Source: Bacteroidales bacterium
GTDB taxonomy: Bacteria > Bacteroidota > Bacteroidia > Bacteroidales > P3
Length of the DNA: 62,916 nt
Direction of reading: 5' to 3'
Assembly (NCBI GenBank): GCA_017962665.1
Contig: JAGCUU010000040.1
Coordinates: 1 to 62,916 of the forward strand
Shown: piece after piece, positions 43,193 to 50,765 of the stretch
How positions within the stretch are numbered: position 1 is the first letter of the stretch
Layout of the letters: each line of letters starts with the position of its first letter
Position numbers and translations under genes: made by a program
The notes under the pieces: generated by a model
Seen by the model: only the letters and a program-made list of their open reading frames with translations
The model's database searches: none
Told to the model about the DNA's origin: nothing

Positions 43193-43624
43193 ATGGAAGA
43201 CAAAGTACCCAGTTTTTTCCGTTTTGAGGATCTCCGCATCTATGCAAAAGCAGTAGACTACAGCAAGTGGATTATCTCAACGCTACATGAACCCCACACA
43301 GAAAGCGAGCGTCGACTATGCCAGGCTTTTACCAATTCGGCCCTCGACATCGCCGTAAATATCGCTGAAGGTTCTTCACGCAACAAATCCCAATTCGACC
43401 ACTATCTGAAGATTTCCAAATCAGCTATACGCGAGTGCATAGTATTCACTGCTGTGGCAAAAGAGCTTGGTCTCCTCGGCGAACAGGAAAGCGAACAGTC
43501 AAGGGAGTTGCTCATGGAACAGACCCGAATGATTGGGGCACTTATCATCTCTCTGCAACGCGGAAGCAACAAAAAAACAGAGTCTGATTTTCCGGAATAT
43601 GACGAATCTTGTGAGATATCCTAA
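43193..43624 (+). CDS. four-helix bundle protein (S23 / rRNA intervening-sequence family)
   Basis: A 143-residue member of the S23 family: FEDLRIYAKAVDYSKWI at the start, LCQAFTNSALDIAVNIAEGSSRNKSQFDHYLKISKSAIRE in the centre, which is the family signature. S23 proteins were first found inside rRNA intervening sequences but most, like this one, lie elsewhere; function unknown. The real start is ATG 43193 rather than the upstream TTG. It overlaps kdsA by 26 nt. Confidence 0.9.
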   Translation: MEDKVPSFFRFEDLRIYAKAVDYSKWIISTLHEPHTESERRLCQAFTNSALDIAVNIAEGSSRNKSQFDHYLKISKSAIRECIVFTAVAKELGLLGEQESEQSRELLMEQTRMIGALIISLQRGSNKKTESDFPEYDESCEIS

Positions 43625-44435
43625 ACTACCCCGCCTGCGCAATACAGAAAGTGGCACATTCTTTCTTATTGCAGGCCCTTGTGTCATCGAGGATGAGAAA
43701 TCCCCTTTCGAAATAGCAGAACGGCTTCTCGCCATTTCAGAACGGCTCAAAATCCCTTTCGCTTTCAAAGCCTCATACCGCAAAGCGAACCGCTCTCGCG
43801 TAGACTCTTTTACCGGCATTGGAGATTGGGAAGGGCTGGAAATCCTCGGCAAAATAAGGGAAAAATTCAATATACCCGTCGTCACCGACATACACAACGA
43901 AACTGAGGCAGTCACTGCCGCCCAATTCGTCGATGTATTGCAAATACCCGCTTTTCTCTGCCGACAGACATCCCTGCTTGCAGCCGCAGCAGAAACAGGC
44001 CGTGTTGTAAATGTCAAAAAGGGACAATTTCTCTCACCTGAAGCCATGGTTCACGCAGTAAATAAAATACGTTACTACGGAGGGAACGAGATCATGCTTA
44101 CAGAACGAGGGACAACATTCGGATACCAAGACCTCGTTGTCGACTTTCGCAGCGTTCCAATAATGAAACGCAACGATGTCCCCGTCGTTGTTGACATCAC
44201 CCATTCGCTCCAAAAGCCAAACCAACCAAGCGGAATAAGCGGTGGAGATCCCGAAATGATTGAAACCATCGGTAGAGCTGCCGTGGCCAACTGCTGCGAC
44301 GGCATCTTCCTCGAGACCCATCCCGACCCGCGCAACGCCAAATCCGACGGCGCAAACATGCTTCCTTTAGACCTCGCAGAAGACCTTCTCCGCCGCCTTG
44401 TGCAAATAAATAAAATAGCAAGAGAATGCAACTGA
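43599..44435 (+). CDS. kdsA: 2-dehydro-3-deoxyphosphooctonate aldolase
   Basis: Makes Kdo-8-phosphate from arabinose-5-phosphate and PEP, for the inner core of LPS. It has 278 residues with IAGPCVIEDE, FKASYRKANRSR (PEP site), TDIHNE, LCRQTSLL, VNVKKGQFLSP, RGTTFGYQDLVVDFRS, DITHS and ETHPDP. I use ATG 43599 (MTNLVRYPKL), the first that gives a normal N-terminus; ATG 43533 would lie deep inside the S23 gene. The start overlaps the S23 gene by 26 nt and the end overlaps the exonuclease gene by 10 nt, so all three are one unit. Confidence 0.95.
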   Translation: MTNLVRYPKLPRLRNTESGTFFLIAGPCVIEDEKSPFEIAERLLAISERLKIPFAFKASYRKANRSRVDSFTGIGDWEGLEILGKIREKFNIPVVTDIHNETEAVTAAQFVDVLQIPAFLCRQTSLLAAAAETGRVVNVKKGQFLSPEAMVHAVNKIRYYGGNEIMLTERGTTFGYQDLVVDFRSVPIMKRNDVPVVVDITHSLQKPNQPSGISGGDPEMIETIGRAAVANCCDGIFLETHPDPRNAKSDGANMLPLDLAEDLLRRLVQINKIARECN

Positions 44436-45304
44436 ATCTCAATAAACCCATTGTCTTCTTCGACCTCGAAACAACAGGAGTCCAGGTAGGCTCCGACCGC
44501 ATAGTACAAATTTGCCTACTAAAAATCAATACCGACAACACCGAAATCGAGAAAACCTATCTGGTTCGCCCTGTCGACGACAGAGGAATCACCATGCATA
44601 TCCCCGAGGAATCAACTGCCATACACCACATCACAGATGCTATGGTAAAAAATGAGCGCAGTTTCCCCGAGTTGGCTAACGAAATCGCAGATTTTATCGG
44701 TGATGCCGACCTCGCAGGCTACAATTCAAACAAGTTTGACATCCCACTCCTCGTGGAAGAATTTCTGCGCGCCAAAGTCAACTTCTCCGTAAAAAACCGC
44801 TATATGGTCGATGTACAGAACATCTTCCACCGGATGGAACCGCGTACCCTTGTTGCCGCCTATCGTTTCTATTGCGACAAACAACTTGACGGAGCCCATA
44901 GCGCCGACGCCGACACAAAAGCCACATACGAAGTACTTAAAGCTCAGCTCGACAAATACGACGGAGTCTCTTTCACAGATCATGACGGCAAAATCTCTTG
45001 CCCCATTGTCAACAACATCGCCCAACTCTCTGCTTTCTCTGGAAACCCCCAATGGGCAGATCTCGTTGGACATATCGGTTACGACAAAGCCCATCGCGAA
45101 GTATTCAATTTTGGCAAACACAAAGGCATAACCCTCGAACGTATCTTCCAACAGGAGCCAGCCTACTTCGACTGGATCATGAAAGCCGACTTTCCTCTCT
45201 CCACCAAGCAAGTGGTTCAAGAGGTGCAACAGCGAATGACAGAGGAAAAACGCCGTAAAGACCAAGAAAAGCTACAAGCACTGAAGCTAAAGTTCGAAGG
45301 CTGA
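44426..45304 (+). CDS. DnaQ-like 3'-5' exonuclease with ExoX-like C-terminal domain
   Basis: A 292-residue DEDDh exonuclease: F-D13-L-E15 motif I, AGYNSNKFDIPLL (motif II Asp), and GAHSADADTKAT (motif III His-Asp). After about residue 215 comes a small domain (VFNFGKHKGITLERIFQQEPAYFDWIM) found at the end of ExoX-type proteins. It is not the Pol III epsilon subunit proper, as no polymerase or clamp tail is seen, and may serve DNA repair or RNA ends. It overlaps kdsA by 10 nt. Confidence 0.9.
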   Translation: MQLNLNKPIVFFDLETTGVQVGSDRIVQICLLKINTDNTEIEKTYLVRPVDDRGITMHIPEESTAIHHITDAMVKNERSFPELANEIADFIGDADLAGYNSNKFDIPLLVEEFLRAKVNFSVKNRYMVDVQNIFHRMEPRTLVAAYRFYCDKQLDGAHSADADTKATYEVLKAQLDKYDGVSFTDHDGKISCPIVNNIAQLSAFSGNPQWADLVGHIGYDKAHREVFNFGKHKGITLERIFQQEPAYFDWIMKADFPLSTKQVVQEVQQRMTEEKRRKDQEKLQALKLKFEG

Positions 45305-45340
45305 AAAATGCAAGCAATTTCACGATAGCTACTACGACTA

Positions 45341-45979
45341 TTGAAAATAATCTGCATAGCACGAAACTACAGTGACCACGCCACCGAAATGGGGGCACCG
45401 CGATTTGAGCGCGGTTCCCAAGAAGCCCTGTCCCCTGCTTTTTTTCTAAAGCCAGACAGTGCCATTTTACTTAAACACCAACCTTTTATCTATCCAAACT
45501 TCAGCCATCAGGTTGAGCATGAGGTTGAAGTCGTGGTTCGTATCGACAAGGATGGGAAGAACATAGACGAACGTCTCGCACACGAGTACTATAGCTCCGT
45601 TGCACTTGGCATAGACTTCACGGCGCGGGACATGCAACGCGAAGCCAAAGCAAAAGGGCTTCCATGGACACTCTCCAAAGGCTTTGACGGCTCTGCAGCG
45701 CTCAGCGATTTCATTCCACTCGCCGAGCTGGGGGACGATATCCAGAACCTCAGTTTCTCGTTGTCGCGTAATGGCACTGTGCTTCAACGAGGCAACACGA
45801 GTGATATGCTCTGTAGCGTTGACAGGATGATTTCATATATTTCCGATTTCATTTCCCTCCGTAGCGGCGACATTATCTATACCGGCACCCCTTCCGGTGT
45901 CGGACCAGTTGCTGTTGGCGATACCCTGGAGGGTACTCTCCAAGACCGCAACATACTCGGAGTAACGGTTCACGATTAA
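45341..45979 (+). CDS. fumarylacetoacetate hydrolase (FAH) family protein
   Basis: A 212-residue protein of the FAH fold. IICIARNYSDHATEMG, HEVEVVVRI (metal-binding Glu), LGIDFTARDMQ, and SGDIIYTGTPSGVGPV are family motifs. Such short forms act as acylpyruvate or oxaloacetate decarboxylases. The start is TTG 45341: the M-K-I-I-C opening matches the family exactly and there is no ATG nearby in frame. The first copy of a 14-bp tandem repeat overlaps its stop codon. Confidence 0.9.
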   Translation: MKIICIARNYSDHATEMGAPRFERGSQEALSPAFFLKPDSAILLKHQPFIYPNFSHQVEHEVEVVVRIDKDGKNIDERLAHEYYSSVALGIDFTARDMQREAKAKGLPWTLSKGFDGSAALSDFIPLAELGDDIQNLSFSLSRNGTVLQRGNTSDMLCSVDRMISYISDFISLRSGDIIYTGTPSGVGPVAVGDTLEGTLQDRNILGVTVHD

Positions 45980-46030
45980 TGGTTCACGATTAATGGTTCA
46001 CGGTTAATGGTTCACGGTTAATGGTTAAAG
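45967..46030. repeat. 14-bp tandem repeats (paired GGTTAAN-type heptamers)
   Basis: Four 14-bp units, GGTTCACGATTAAT twice then GGTTCACGGTTAAT twice, then a partial GGTTAAAG. The first unit includes the FAH stop codon (45977-45979). Each unit is two 7-mers, which ties the array to the GGTTAAN family. Confidence 0.82.
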
Positions 46031-46045
46031 ATGTTTGATGTATCC

Positions 46046-46070
46046 AATCACTAATCACTAATCACCAATC
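46046..46070. repeat. AATCACT heptamer tandem repeat
   Basis: AATCACT, AATCACT, AATCACC and AATC in tandem. It is a second 7-bp family, 16 nt from the GGTTAAN array, in the gap between the convergent FAH and OmpA/PD40 genes. Confidence 0.7.
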
Positions 46071-46153
46071 TGTTCGGATTGTATTGTCCCTTTAACTTCC
46101 AGCGCAGAGCGCGATAACTTCCCTTAACTTCTCTGACTTCCAGCACGAAACGG

Positions 46154-48427
46154 CTATTTTTCCAACGTATATTCAACAAACATAGTCTGGGTAACCTGCT
46201 CGCCGGCGACACGTAACGTTATGGGCAGGAATGAACTGAATGTAGGTTCTGCTCGTCTGTTATCCATACGCAGATAGATAATAAGCTCCCGACCAGGCGT
46301 CAGCTTGCTATAACCAACGACTTTCACATCAGGAGAACCGACACTTATGAAATCAAGCGCTGTCTCTGTAAGTGCGGTATGCTGCAATCGAATTTGAATG
46401 TCGGCATACTCCCCAGTAAAATAAGTACCTATATGCATAGCCCTCGACGGAAGATGCAGGCAGCTTATCATGCTGCTGTCATCCTCCAGATACTGATAGT
46501 CCAGTATCTCTATTCGCCGCTCCTTGGCCGCCTCTACGCTGTATACCGACCTATTTGTCTGGCTTGGGTCGCCTGAGACGCCCTTCTTTGCGTGACTGCT
46601 TCCGTATGCCACTTCCCGTATCTGCAACGAGCCTCCACCGGTACCCATGAAACGTGTCAGAACACCTTTCTTATATTCCATTATCTGGTTGACAATCGAT
46701 GCAATACGACGCTTGGAGATAAGTTCGTTATACTGGCTGGTATGTATTGGACTCGCATATCCCTCCACCGTCATACTGATACGATGTCCTGCCTTCAAAT
46801 CCTCCAGCAAAAGGTTTAGAAACTGTTCGAAACGTTCGCAGTTGTACTGCACATCATAATCGAAGAAATAGTCAATGGCATCACAGATAGAATCGAATAC
46901 AACGTTACCGTTGGCAAGTGTGTGCGCTTTCTTGTACTCACCACGCATGAACATATACCTGTTATATGTCTGGAAATAGTTGGTGGTAGTTGTGGCAAGC
47001 TTTGATTTTGGATCTGGCTCATCGTTATGGAAATACAGCTTGATTGGTAAAAGATGATGGACAGCTCCCTTCAGCGCAACAGTTTCTTCCTGACGCTCTG
47101 CAGTACGGCGGCGTGGGCGGTTCTTTTTCTCAAGGCTCCAGCTGTAGATGTCGTTGCAGCAGGTGTTGTCGCCAATAAAAAACGAGCCGCGGCGATTCGA
47201 GGATAAATAGCCTGAAGTAATGTCTCCAGGATTGACTGTGAAATAGATGTCATTCGCAGGGCTATTCAATGTGCGGCCAATGTTAGAAGGATACTGCCAG
47301 CTGTCGCGCATACCCTCCGAGCAGAAAACATCATATCCGCCATAACCCAGATGCCAGTCGGATGAGAAATACAGCCTGCCGGACATGTTGTCATAGAACG
47401 GCGTAATCTCATTGCCAACCGTATTGACCGGCGTGCCCAAATTCACACACTGCGATGGAGCCTTACCTTCCGCCAGGATAGTGTACCAAATGTCCAAACC
47501 ACCCAATCCTCCCGGACGGTCAGACGAGAAGAACAATATTGTTGTGCTGTCCTCCAGATAGCCCACTGTTGGATGTGTCGATGTGTATCCGTCAAGATTT
47601 ACATCTCCTCCGAGTTTCTTCGCCTTTTGCCACCTTCCCCTTGCATAATGCGACACATAGATATCACATGGGATATTGGCAAAATCGTCAGTGCCGCATA
47701 AAGTGAAGTAAATATTCTTGTGTACAGGGTCAAAAGCCACATTGCATGAATGCTTTTCCTTGTTGTTTAGTCCCCACTCGTTAGGTATTGCCTTGCCCGG
47801 GGTGTCGCCATTCATTTCAGCCTGAAAAATCTGCATTAACACCAGGTCCGAATTTACTGCATTTTTGGCTCCTGGTTTGGACAGTTCACGCATTGATGAG
47901 AAGAAAAGCAACGAGTCACCCATCATGACAGCCCCCGACTCACTGTATTCGGTGTTGACATTCTTGCTCAAATGTTGAACAGAGTAACGGTTGGTGTCCG
48001 GGATGCTGTCGAGTACCCACTGACATGACTTGCTCTCCTGACGTGCACGTTCTGCAAGTTCGTCATTGATAGTGCTTCTAAGATATCGCTGATAGAAAAA
48101 CAACGCTGAATCCGCCTGCCCGTTGTTCCGGTACATCGACGCGAGAAAATACTCACAATGAGGATGTATTGCCGACGATGACGAGTTGTTGACGATACTG
48201 TAAAAGCGGATTGCGCGACTGTAATCGTTCGAGAGCCTGTAAGATTCAGCCAACTTGTAGGCCAAGTCAGGATCTTGGTTTTTCTTGTAGTCTGCCAGAT
48301 AATAGTCTATGGCAGTCTTGTAGTAGCCATAGCCAAACGCCTCGTCGCCCTTTTCTATATTGCTCTGGGCAAAGGCATACTGCAAAGTCGCTGCAGTAAT
48401 CAACGTCAAGAAAACGATTCTTTTCAT
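46154..48427 (-). CDS. exported OmpA-family protein with TPR and PD40 propeller
   Basis: A 757-residue protein. A signal peptide (FLTLITAATLQYAFAQ) is followed by tetratricopeptide helices (about 25-150), a PD40-type beta-propeller (LFFSSMRE, ILFFSSDRPGG, LYFSSDWHLGYGGYD, YLSSNRRG) and an OmpA C-terminal-like region (about 530-680; MTVEGYASP, SKRRIASIVNQI, RRIEI) that would hold peptidoglycan. The plan resembles PorE/SprE-class helpers of type IX secretion, but it has no lipobox. I start at ATG 48427. It lies 50 nt downstream of a porP-like gene; such pairs are common in Bacteroidota. Confidence 0.86.
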   Translation of the reverse strand: MKRIVFLTLITAATLQYAFAQSNIEKGDEAFGYGYYKTAIDYYLADYKKNQDPDLAYKLAESYRLSNDYSRAIRFYSIVNNSSSSAIHPHCEYFLASMYRNNGQADSALFFYQRYLRSTINDELAERARQESKSCQWVLDSIPDTNRYSVQHLSKNVNTEYSESGAVMMGDSLLFFSSMRELSKPGAKNAVNSDLVLMQIFQAEMNGDTPGKAIPNEWGLNNKEKHSCNVAFDPVHKNIYFTLCGTDDFANIPCDIYVSHYARGRWQKAKKLGGDVNLDGYTSTHPTVGYLEDSTTILFFSSDRPGGLGGLDIWYTILAEGKAPSQCVNLGTPVNTVGNEITPFYDNMSGRLYFSSDWHLGYGGYDVFCSEGMRDSWQYPSNIGRTLNSPANDIYFTVNPGDITSGYLSSNRRGSFFIGDNTCCNDIYSWSLEKKNRPRRRTAERQEETVALKGAVHHLLPIKLYFHNDEPDPKSKLATTTTNYFQTYNRYMFMRGEYKKAHTLANGNVVFDSICDAIDYFFDYDVQYNCERFEQFLNLLLEDLKAGHRISMTVEGYASPIHTSQYNELISKRRIASIVNQIMEYKKGVLTRFMGTGGGSLQIREVAYGSSHAKKGVSGDPSQTNRSVYSVEAAKERRIEILDYQYLEDDSSMISCLHLPSRAMHIGTYFTGEYADIQIRLQHTALTETALDFISVGSPDVKVVGYSKLTPGRELIIYLRMDNRRAEPTFSSFLPITLRVAGEQVTQTMFVEYTLEK

Positions 48428-48477
48428 ATTATATAAAACTCTTTGTTTCATTTTAGTCACTTATTTCAGACAACAAT

Positions 48478-49506
48478 TCAAATAATAGGACATGGCATTG
48501 CTTTGCGGTTAACCCGTTTGTTATGCACCATTCGATATACTATCCCTATTTCAAAAGAGCCCACAGAATGTGACGCAGGCGTCAGCTTGGAGATATTGGC
48601 GTCGTATGTCAACGTGAACAGAAATGCGTTGTATTCCACCGCCAATTCCAGCAGTGCTGCATCCAACCACCTATAGCGCAATCCACCGATAATGGACAGC
48701 CTGTGTCCCGACGATTCAGAGAGGTACCATTTGACGTCGCAGCCAAACATTATTTCCTTATAGTTCCTCTGTACCAGGGCTGCAGCCAACGGAAGGACGG
48801 CAACATCGCCGAAAGCACGGTATTCCGCCCTTGCATACGCACTGAACTTGCGCTCAATAAAGGCATCACCTTGGTCGAGGTACGTCACATTTGGTCTGTT
48901 AAGGTTACGACCAGAAAGGCCAATCTTCAAATACAAATCATCGTTGGGCTCATAAAACCATGCCACTCCAGCACCAAAAGAAAGAAAGTTGACTGAAGTT
49001 TCGGAGATATCATCTGTAGGATCCTCAAGCTCTATATCCGAAGTGTTAAAGCCCGCCTGTCCCATTCCGGCCTCTGCCGCGACAGAGATAAAACTACTAT
49101 TTCCCGCATCCAACGCCTTGTAATAGGAAAGAATAACATTGCCAGATGTAGTGCCATAACTCAGTGTGCCCGCCCGGTCACTGTAGAGGATAAAACCAAG
49201 GCTCAGGCCGTCACGGTAGTAGCGTCGTCTCAAGAGCGACACCTCTGCTGTTGCAGCGATGGTTTGGAAAGCCCGGCTTACAGATGCCCATTGGTTGCGG
49301 TAAATCACACCAAAACGCCCTGTGCCGTCAAAAAAACCGGAATATGCAGGATTGAAAAGAATAGGATTGGCGTCAATCTGCGAGAAATGAATATCCTGGG
49401 CACGGAGCAGCGAAGTGTTAGCCGAGAAAGAAAAAAAGACAAAAAGCAACAACAGCGCCCGAGGCGTGCACGATGAAGTCGACGATATGTATTGGGCGGA
49501 GTACAA
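48478..49506 (-). CDS. second PorP/SprF family membrane protein
   Basis: A 342-residue outer-membrane barrel. After a signal peptide (FFSFSANTSLLRAQ), DIHFSQIDANPILFNPAYSGFFDGTGRFGVIYRNQWAS is the family start; IYRMV closes the barrel. It is a paralogue of porP at 18222-19223, with different partners: here an OmpA/PD40 protein, there gldJ. It may present a particular cargo class. Heptamer repeats (49519-49546) lie 12 nt before its ATG. Confidence 0.88.
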   Translation of the reverse strand: MYSAQYISSTSSCTPRALLLLFVFFSFSANTSLLRAQDIHFSQIDANPILFNPAYSGFFDGTGRFGVIYRNQWASVSRAFQTIAATAEVSLLRRRYYRDGLSLGFILYSDRAGTLSYGTTSGNVILSYYKALDAGNSSFISVAAEAGMGQAGFNTSDIELEDPTDDISETSVNFLSFGAGVAWFYEPNDDLYLKIGLSGRNLNRPNVTYLDQGDAFIERKFSAYARAEYRAFGDVAVLPLAAALVQRNYKEIMFGCDVKWYLSESSGHRLSIIGGLRYRWLDAALLELAVEYNAFLFTLTYDANISKLTPASHSVGSFEIGIVYRMVHNKRVNRKAMPCPII

Positions 49507-49518
49507 CTTTTATTTAAA

Positions 49519-49546
49519 GGTTCAGGGTTAAAGGTTCAAGGTTAAA
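49519..49546. repeat. GGTTAAN heptamer tandem repeat, second porP leader
   Basis: GGTTCAG, GGTTAAA, GGTTCAA, GGTTAAA: four alternating 7-mers 12 nt upstream of the ATG. They closely resemble the folA and DUF2851 arrays. Confidence 0.7.
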
Positions 49547-49633
49547 GATTATTTATCGCTAATTATCAGTAAATTAATAATAATTATTACTACTTTGGCT
49601 GGCGAGCCTGATGAGCCAACTTTTTTCCATTGC

Positions 49634-50635
49634 TTAATTTGTATATGGTGTCAGCGATATGTCGGCAAATTCACCCAGAAGATATTTGTGGTAAGCCGCT
49701 ATACCCACCATAGCGGCATTGTCAGTACAGAACTGTAGCGTAGGAACAAACGCTCTCCAGTGGTGTTTCTCGGCAAGCCTGAGAATACCGTTCCTCAAAT
49801 ACGAGTTTGCAGACACACCTCCAGCAATGGCTATCTGCCTCGTTTTCGTGGCAAGTGCAGCCTTTTCGAACTTCTTCAACAGGAACTCCATGATGCATTT
49901 CTGAATGGAGGCACAGAGATCTGACTTGTTCTTCTCGATAAAGTCGGAATCCTCCGCAAGACGGTCACGCAAAAAATACAGGAAAGAGGTCTTGATTCCA
50001 CTGAAGCTATAGTCATATCCCGCAATATTGGGAGTGGCGAAACGAAAAGCGTCAGGATTTCCCTCTTTAGACAGCCTGTCAATGATTGGTCCTCCAGGGT
50101 AGCCGAGATCCATTATCTTCGCTGCCTTGTCAATAGCCTCGCCGGCGGCATCGTCAATGGTCTGTCCCAGCACTTCCATTTCAAAATGACTGCGCAGCAA
50201 CAAAATCTGCGTATGACCACCACTTACCAGAAGACATAGAAAAGGAAACTCTGGCGTAGGATTTCCAGGCGTTTTGATAAAGTGCGAAAGAACGTGCGCC
50301 TGCAGGTGGTTGACTTCTATGAGAGGTATTCCGAGTCCCTGCGCGAAACTCTTAGCAAAAGAAACGCCCACCAGCAATGACCCCAGCAATCCAGGGCCAC
50401 GAGTAAAAGCCACTGCATCAAGTTCAGACTTGTCGATTCCCGCTTCACGAAGCGCGGCATCGACGACAGGCACGATATTCTGTTGATGGGCACGCGATGC
50501 CAATTCAGGCACCACTCCACCATACTGTTCATGGACTTTCTGCGACGCAATCACATTGGACAGAAGAGTGTCGTCACGCAAAACAGCCGCTGACGTATCG
50601 TCACATGATGATTCTATTGCAAGTATATTACTCAA
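49634..50635 (-). CDS. tsaD: tRNA N6-adenosine threonylcarbamoyltransferase
   Basis: Transfers threonylcarbamoyl to A37 of tRNAs reading ANN codons. The 333-residue protein has ILAIESSCDDTS at the start, VPELASRAH (H50), and the metal pair H110-x3-H114 in EVNHLQAHVLSHF, then LLVSGGHTQI, PGGP and AGGVSANSYLR. It is of family length and complete. TAnnTTTG-type CAAAAATA (50689-50696, read on minus) lies 53 nt upstream. It is divergent from the TamB-like gene. Confidence 0.97.
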   Translation of the reverse strand: MSNILAIESSCDDTSAAVLRDDTLLSNVIASQKVHEQYGGVVPELASRAHQQNIVPVVDAALREAGIDKSELDAVAFTRGPGLLGSLLVGVSFAKSFAQGLGIPLIEVNHLQAHVLSHFIKTPGNPTPEFPFLCLLVSGGHTQILLLRSHFEMEVLGQTIDDAAGEAIDKAAKIMDLGYPGGPIIDRLSKEGNPDAFRFATPNIAGYDYSFSGIKTSFLYFLRDRLAEDSDFIEKNKSDLCASIQKCIMEFLLKKFEKAALATKTRQIAIAGGVSANSYLRNGILRLAEKHHWRAFVPTLQFCTDNAAMVGIAAYHKYLLGEFADISLTPYTN

Positions 50636-50688
50636 CTTTTCAAAAAATATTATTGTTTTTCCTCTCTCAATTCCCTTATTTCATTTTG

Positions 50689-50696
50689 CAAAAATA
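50689..50696 (-). promoter_or_regulatory. -7 element of tsaD
   Basis: TATTTTTG on minus fits TAnnTTTG. No clear TTTG at -33. Confidence 0.4.
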
Positions 50697-50765
50697 CACA
50701 TTTTTTTTCAGTTTTTATACTAAAATCTTTGTATTTTAGTTATTATGCAATAAAACTTATAGACT

